This document shows positions 21,797 to 26,241 of a stretch of 26,241 bases of DNA, one piece after another. Source of the stretch: Smittium mucronatum (Eukaryota; Kickxellomycota; Harpellomycetes; Harpellales; Legeriomycetaceae); NCBI GenBank assembly GCA_001953115.1, contig LSSL01007239.1:1-26241 (forward strand). Reading direction: 5' to 3'. The notes beneath the pieces are model-generated. The model saw only the letters and a program-made list of their open reading frames with translations. It did no database searches and had not been told where the DNA came from. Position 1 is the stretch's first letter. The number at the start of each line of letters is the position of its first letter. The translations under genes and the position numbers were made by a program.

Positions 21797-24700
21797 TTAA
21801 TGTTGCTTGGTTACTTCTTGGTTCTGGGTAATGGCTCCCTTATGCTTGGCGACTTCGAATGCTGAGTTCCCGCTTTTCATCAAGTCTTGGTATTTGGCCA
21901 GTATTTTAATGACTAGATCGTCCCTCGCCTTTCCCATAAACTCGAGATCAATGTACCGCGTATCTTCCTTTTTTTTAATTTAGCAAATAAACAATGTTTC
22001 AAATAATAAATACGGGTTAATACTTTTCTAAACTTGATACCTTCATCCTCTCAAACTTAAAAAGAGGGGGGATGAGGATGGATCATTAAATATTTGGATG
22101 CTAAAGAGGTTTTTACCTGTAATACGGCCAGTGTGCTAGAAACTACTTTCTTTTCAAGCTCATCTATATCATTTATTGGTTCGTCGTCGTCTTTTTCGTT
22201 GGAGAAACCGCTAGACTCTTTATCGGCACTTTTCAATTTATTCTTGTTGTATACCAGATTGCGCACTAGATACTCTACATGCCCGTTTCCTAAAATAGCT
22301 TCCCCGAGCTCCAATTTCGCCCGCTCTTGCCGCTCCCCCTGCCAGTTTTCAAAATACTGCCTTAATTTGCTGATAATCCCCTTTGCCACCACAGTATCCT
22401 CTTCAGCTTCCGTCTTGGTAATGTCTCCTTCCTCTTCCTCTTCTTTCTTAGTGATATCCTCTTCTTCAGAAACTTTGACTGGCGACACCGAGTTCCCGTC
22501 AAGGATTTTTAAAACAGCTGCAAAGATCGCGGGTGGAGTGTCTTTACCAATAATAGCCCTGAGCTGAAAAGTATCAGATAGCAACAGCAACTTACACTCA
22601 TCGTCGAACCCAGAATCCATTGGCAACTTAGTGCCGCCATTCCGCTCGATCTGACTACCCAAAAACTTGCCGAACCGTATATTCCGCTTTTTAAGCAACT
22701 CGTCCTTATGAAAAAGTATCATCTCATCAACATCCTCGTTGCTGACCACCACGTTCCCCATCACCACCATCTCTTTTTTTCCAGAACATCCAAAAGATTC
22801 CTTGAGCTTCTCTATTATCCGAATATTTGGGATTTCTCTAAACTTTACCAAATCTACTAGTTTGCTACCAATTTCAAGCTTCGCATTCGACAATTCCATA
22901 CTCCCGCGAGCTGATTTTGCCATTCGGTCCATCCGTTTGATTTCATAGTGTCGTCTTGAATCTAGTTTGGATAGAGCTATTTCCTGCAGCCTTTCTTTCT
23001 TATTCGTTCCATCTGTTTGTTCTCGATCATTCCTACTACAAGCCGAATTGTCCCTATATCTCCCAGTTTGATTTTGGTAATCCTGTTTTCTACTGGACGA
23101 AGAATAATCTCCCGAAAGTTTTTTATTATCACTACTCTCGTGATCTCTGTAATCTCTTCGGCTATTACCCCTCTCGGTTCTATCTCTGTCTCTACTCCTA
23201 TCTCTGTTTCTACTCCTATCTCTGCTCCTATTTCTACGTGTACTTCTATCTCTACTTCTATCTCTATCTCTAAGTCTACTTCTATCTCTGTTTCTACTCC
23301 TATCCCTGCTCCTATTTCTACGTGTACTTCTATCTCTGCTTCTATCTCTATCTCTAAGTCTACTTCTGCCTCTGCTTCTACTTCTATCTCTACGTCTACT
23401 TATAATTCTATCGTTGCTTCTATCTCTATTTCTATCTCTATATCTACTGCTACTTTTATCCCTGTTTTCAAGCCTACTGGCTCTGTCTCCAGTGGCAGGG
23501 CTTGCCCCTGAACGACGAACTGCATGTTCCGAATCATCCCTGATCTCTTGATCCTCACGACCCAAAGACGAAAACTCTTTCTGGCTGCAAGTATTTGGCG
23601 AACCAGTACTAAACCCACGATTCAGAAATGATCCTTCATGTATAGGGGCACTGGCACTATGCTCGACCAAATCAAATTTTTGTTCAGGGAATGGATTATT
23701 GCCAATACCACTATCACCAGCATCATCAATGGGAACTGAGTCGGGGCGTGATTTTTTACTGTACTTTTCGCGAAACTTGAAGAAAATGATTTTTTTTTCC
23801 CCGTCGCTTAGTGGGGCAAACCGGGAATCGGTCTTGATGCCCGCTGAGAAATCCGAGAAGGTAGCTGAAGCAACATAGGTAGTAGTAGTGGACGATGACA
23901 AAATGCGGGAAAAAAAGTCTTTAACCAAAAGGGTGTATTCGCGTACAAGGTCTTTAGTGGTGGAAGATGAGGGGATTTGGGAGTGGAGTCTGGATACGAA
24001 CTGGAGGTACAGTTTCTCCCGTTTGGGAAGGGATTTGACAGTGAGGAAGCGGGAATCTTTCTTGAACTTTTGGCTGAACCGTTTCCAGTCCATGGGCGGG
24101 GAGCCGCAGTTTTCGGCAACGAAGGTTTCGAATACGGACGAGTATTCTTTCTTTGGGGCTTTACGGTCAGCCAGGATTTGCTTGCACACTGAATCGAATA
24201 CAGTTTTACGGTCTTGACTATCGAGGGCTGGAGGGGAATGGGGTTTAAAATTTAAGGATGATTTATGGATAATTTTAAATCATTAATACAAATATAATTG
24301 GGAATGGAGGGGAGGGGAGAAGGTATATTAAAGGTACCGTCGAATCTCGGGTCGCCAACGAAAACAAGTGCTTCTTTTTCCCAGGAACCGAACGGATCGA
24401 TATTCCCTTCCAGCAACATTTCCTAGAATTTATAAAAATAAATTATTAAGGGTTTTTTTAAAAAAATAAAATTAGGAAATGTCGAATTTAGGCTAAAATA
24501 GTCAACCTTGAACTTTAGTGTTTTGGACTCTAAAGTTTCCGAATCCTTTGTTTCGAGAATAGGGATGGGAGAAGGAACGGGGGATTGTTCGTCTACGGGT
24601 TCGGGATCATTATCAAGAGATTCATCGGATTCAGCATCTTGATCTTGTATTTGCTCGAGCATCCAGCCAATATCATCAGCGCCCATCCTAATCAATACAA

Positions 24701-25296
24701 TTGCAATTAACAACAAGGCCAAACAAAAAAAAACGATGATGCTGAATTAAGGAAAAAGAAAAGTTTACTCTGTGCCTTCTACAAAAGTGGAGACGTTTTC
24801 TGATTGGGAAAATACTTGTTGTTTGGCATCTAGCAGCTGTTGTTCGAAGGAACTAGCTAATTCGTCTGGACAATCCCATGTGGAGGTCTTATCATTAATA
24901 TTGTAATAGTATAACCGGTCGAGTTTCGTTCGCACCAGTTTCCAATCCGTGCCTTGCACAACACACCTTGATATAAAAAAAATGAATTTATTTTTTAAAA
25001 AAGGGAAAGATGAAAAAAGTAAGGATGGGGTAGGGGAGGAGGCGGGGTTACATTTTCAAGGGCATATCGGCCTTGGCCTGCTTTTTGAGGTCATTTACAC
25101 GAGCTATACGTTCCAAATTGCGCCAATTTATAGCGAGTTCATGGTGGGATTGATGGGGTAAGGGCAGGACGAGACCAGAAGGCCGGGCCCAAATGCTGAA
25201 TTTCTTGAGACGGTTGTAGTAGTAGAACCGGCCATCTTTTGCAACAAACTCGCCCCATATATCGTCGCTCTGATGAGGTATTGTCGATTCGATCAT
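21797..25296 (-). CDS. TCERG1: TCERG1/CA150-like WW-FF-RS protein
   Basis: Six exons (25,296-25,052; 24,966-24,769; 24,687-24,507; 24,422-24,338; 24,227-22,117; 21,967-21,797) join in frame to 996 residues. Introns are 81-149 bp, all GT..AG. The ATG at 25,296 follows an in-frame TAG. WW domains lie at about 14-39 (W14, YYYN, W36, P39) and 90-115 (W90, YYYN, W112, P115). The FF domains are FF1 at about 207-252 (FKEMLLEG, SWEKEA, DPRFDA), FF2 at about 264-317 and FF3 at about 332-392. FF1 resembles TCERG1 rather than Prp40. An RS/RD-rich region follows at about 490-590, then an unrecognised C-terminal part with an acidic patch near 820-850. Family members bind proline-rich splicing factors and phosphorylated RNA polymerase II, coupling transcription to splicing in the nucleus. 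The RS region between FF repeats and tail is unusual. Exon borders are inferred; the 24,506 donor (GTTGAC) is atypical but exactly restores FK-EMLLE. Confidence 0.85.
23204..23371 (-). repeat. 84-bp tandem duplication in the RS-coding exon
   Basis: Two adjacent 84-bp copies (23,204-23,287 and 23,288-23,371) differ at only 4 positions by my count. Each encodes 28 residues including SRLRDRDRSRDRSTRRN. The length is a multiple of three, so the frame is kept. The surrounding 23,170-23,500 is an older, more degenerate 6-12-bp repeat of Arg-Ser/Arg-Asp codons. Confidence 0.9.
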
Positions 25297-25556
25297 TGAT
25301 ACTGAATGCTGTTCCGCACAAAACTAAGTATATTTTTCTAGAGGGGAATCAAAAGAGTGCGCGCAGTGAGCAAGTACACTTATTGGCTAGATCGGAGTAT
25401 TCCCGTTATTGTAAAAAAAATAAAGCTTCTGGGATTTCTATTGGTCGAATTTTTATGGTGGTCTAAGAATGGAATATAAAGCTGGTAAAATAGAAATAAA
25501 AGACAGGATTGGTTTGAGAAATGATGATTTGGTTGGTGGACCAAGAAAATTGACCA

Positions 25557-25571
25557 TTATATAGTCCCAAT
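25557..25571 (-). promoter_or_regulatory. Candidate TCERG1-like promoter elements
   Basis: On the minus strand an ATTGG (inverted CCAAT box, 25,567-25,571) directly precedes TATATAA (25,557-25,563), about 260 bp upstream of the predicted start codon. Another TATA-like sequence (TTTATATTCC) lies closer, near 25,472-25,481. Which one is used cannot be told. Confidence 0.35.
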
Positions 25572-25705
25572 AACTACGCGAGAGTTGATATTCAAGACTT
25601 TTTTTTTATTACTGCTATTTGAGGGAAAAGTGAAAATACTTGCAAAAATCATTTAGACGGAAAATTTTCGTTGAGAGGATCGAAGCCAGCCAACCAACCA
25701 ATCAC

Positions 25706-25711
25706 TTTATT
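25706..25711 (-). terminator. Poly(A) signal of the carrier gene
   Basis: AATAAA on the minus strand, about 145 bases after the carrier's TGA stop. Confidence 0.5.
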
Positions 25712-25855
25712 TCAAATAAAAAAAATTACAGACTGATACAAATCTTGTGAAAATCAATTGAAAACATATAATAATGAATACAAACTAGAATACAGATTAT
25801 GAGGAGAGGAGGAAGAAGGAGGGGGTGGGGAGTAGTAAGATACGAATCGGCAAGA

Positions 25856-26241
25856 TCAGGATGCAAAGTGCTTGTCTTTGAAGCTCTTAATCTGCTCAAA
25901 AAATACAAAGAGGAGGATAGTATGAGGCCCAACCCGGAAATAATGGGCGAGAATGTTCTTGTAAAAGCCGGGCAGTCCTTCAGTGCGGGCAATTTTAGCG
26001 AAACAGTCAAACAGGCCCGAGTACAGAGCACCGCGGTGTGTCGCAGGGTCAGTTTTCTGGTTGTAGAGACGAGTGCTGACGACGTCAAGAGGGTTGATAG
26101 CGGCAGCGACGAGGAGACTGGACACGAGACTCGCGCACAGCACCGTCCGGAAACTCAACTCCCGCGGATCTGAACTCGAAGCGGACGCAGAAGGGGAGTC
26201 GAACCACGTGCCGAAAAGCTGTTTGCAGTAGTCGTAGGAGA
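25856..26241 (-). CDS. OAC1: Mitochondrial carrier, OAC1/SLC25A35 type (partial)
   Basis: Only the last 127 residues are inside the window; the start lies beyond 26,241. This is the third repeat of a mitochondrial carrier. Transmembrane helix 5 leads into NPLDVVSTRLYNQ, then a matrix loop and short helix (YSGLFDCFAKIARTEGLPGFYKN), and helix 6 with HYFRVGPHTILLFVFFEQIK. The signature P-x-D-V-x-S-T-R-x-Y-N-Q, with Ser where most carriers have Lys or Arg, and the RxGPHTIL motif point to the yeast OAC1 and animal SLC25A34/35 group. OAC1 carries oxaloacetate, sulfate and related anions across the inner mitochondrial membrane. The exact substrate here is inferred. A Ser-rich loop (PSASASSSD) before helix 5 is longer than I would expect. 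The end is TGA at 25,856-25,858. Confidence 0.85.
   Translation of the reverse strand, partial: SYDYCKQLFGTWFDSPSASASSSDPRELSFRTVLCASLVSSLLVAAAINPLDVVSTRLYNQKTDPATHRGALYSGLFDCFAKIARTEGLPGFYKNILAHYFRVGPHTILLFVFFEQIKSFKDKHFAS

Larger units (their letters stand above)
25297..25855. other. Intergenic region: TCERG1-like promoter and carrier 3' end
   Basis: This 559-bp gap between two same-strand genes has no recognisable coding sequence. Towards the TCERG1-like gene it carries TATA-like and CCAAT-type motifs on the minus strand. Next to the carrier it holds a minus-strand poly(A) signal. A plus-strand open frame at 25,239-25,466 has no recognisable domain. Confidence 0.6.

Noticed and set aside
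23017..23511. Plus-strand frame of Ile/Ser/Thr repeats opposite the RS region
   Set aside because: It is the antisense reading of the Arg-Ser/Arg-Asp codon repeats in the TCERG1-like exon 5, with no start context or domain of its own.
25453..25557. 34-codon upstream frame before the TCERG1-like gene
   Set aside because: Its ATG overlaps the candidate TATA box, so it would probably lie outside the transcript; no sign of selection is visible.
25799..26173. Plus-strand frame of 124 residues opposite the carrier
   Set aside because: It is the antisense shadow of the mitochondrial carrier exon, whose protein motifs are unmistakable.

Overview
The window looks like nuclear DNA of a small-genome eukaryote, most likely a fungus outside the well-studied yeasts. 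The evidence is short introns of about 80-150 bp with GT..AG borders, coding exons far richer in G+C than the surroundings, close intron-containing genes, and a fungal-type oxaloacetate carrier. The species cannot be named from this sequence alone. I found no bacterial-type operon, CRISPR array, rRNA or convincing tRNA.

The window has two compartments. From 1 to about 19,130 it is extremely A+T-rich and holds no intact gene. Reading through the stop codons shows that it is partly a graveyard of decayed transposons. A MULE-type transposase relic lies at about 178-1,250 (minus). A piggyBac element spans 9,540-15,606, with TTAA-flanked 12-bp terminal inverted repeats that still match perfectly and a wrecked transposase of about 587 codons at 12,779-14,541 (minus). 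A 234-bp solo LTR with a 5-bp target duplication is nested inside that element at 15,165-15,398. A second MULE-like transposase relic lies at 18,280-18,885 (minus), and a doubtful piggyBac-like fragment sits near 15,893-16,120 (plus). Degenerate tandem repeats occur at about 12,000-12,610 and 17,165-17,300. The rest of this compartment shows nothing I can recognise.

From about 19,130 to the end the base composition is more balanced. The first 2 kb is non-coding and carries striking G and C homopolymer runs. Three genes follow. PHF5A (plus, 21,136-21,599) is a zinc-finger subunit of the SF3b part of the U2 snRNP. A TCERG1/CA150-like protein (minus, six exons, 21,797-25,296, 996 aa predicted) has two WW domains, three FF domains, an Arg-Ser/Arg-Asp-rich region and a novel C-terminal part. 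The 3' end of a mitochondrial carrier of the OAC1/SLC25A35 type (minus, 25,856 to the window edge) completes the set. PHF5A and the TCERG1-like gene converge with stop codons less than 200 bp apart. Both products belong to the pre-mRNA splicing and transcription-coupling machinery; the carrier acts in the mitochondrial inner membrane and is functionally unrelated.

I see no new multi-gene system. The most notable points are the nested transposon record in the A+T-rich block, the unusual RS-containing architecture of the TCERG1-like protein with its recent internal 84-bp duplication, and an apparently altered C-terminus of PHF5A.
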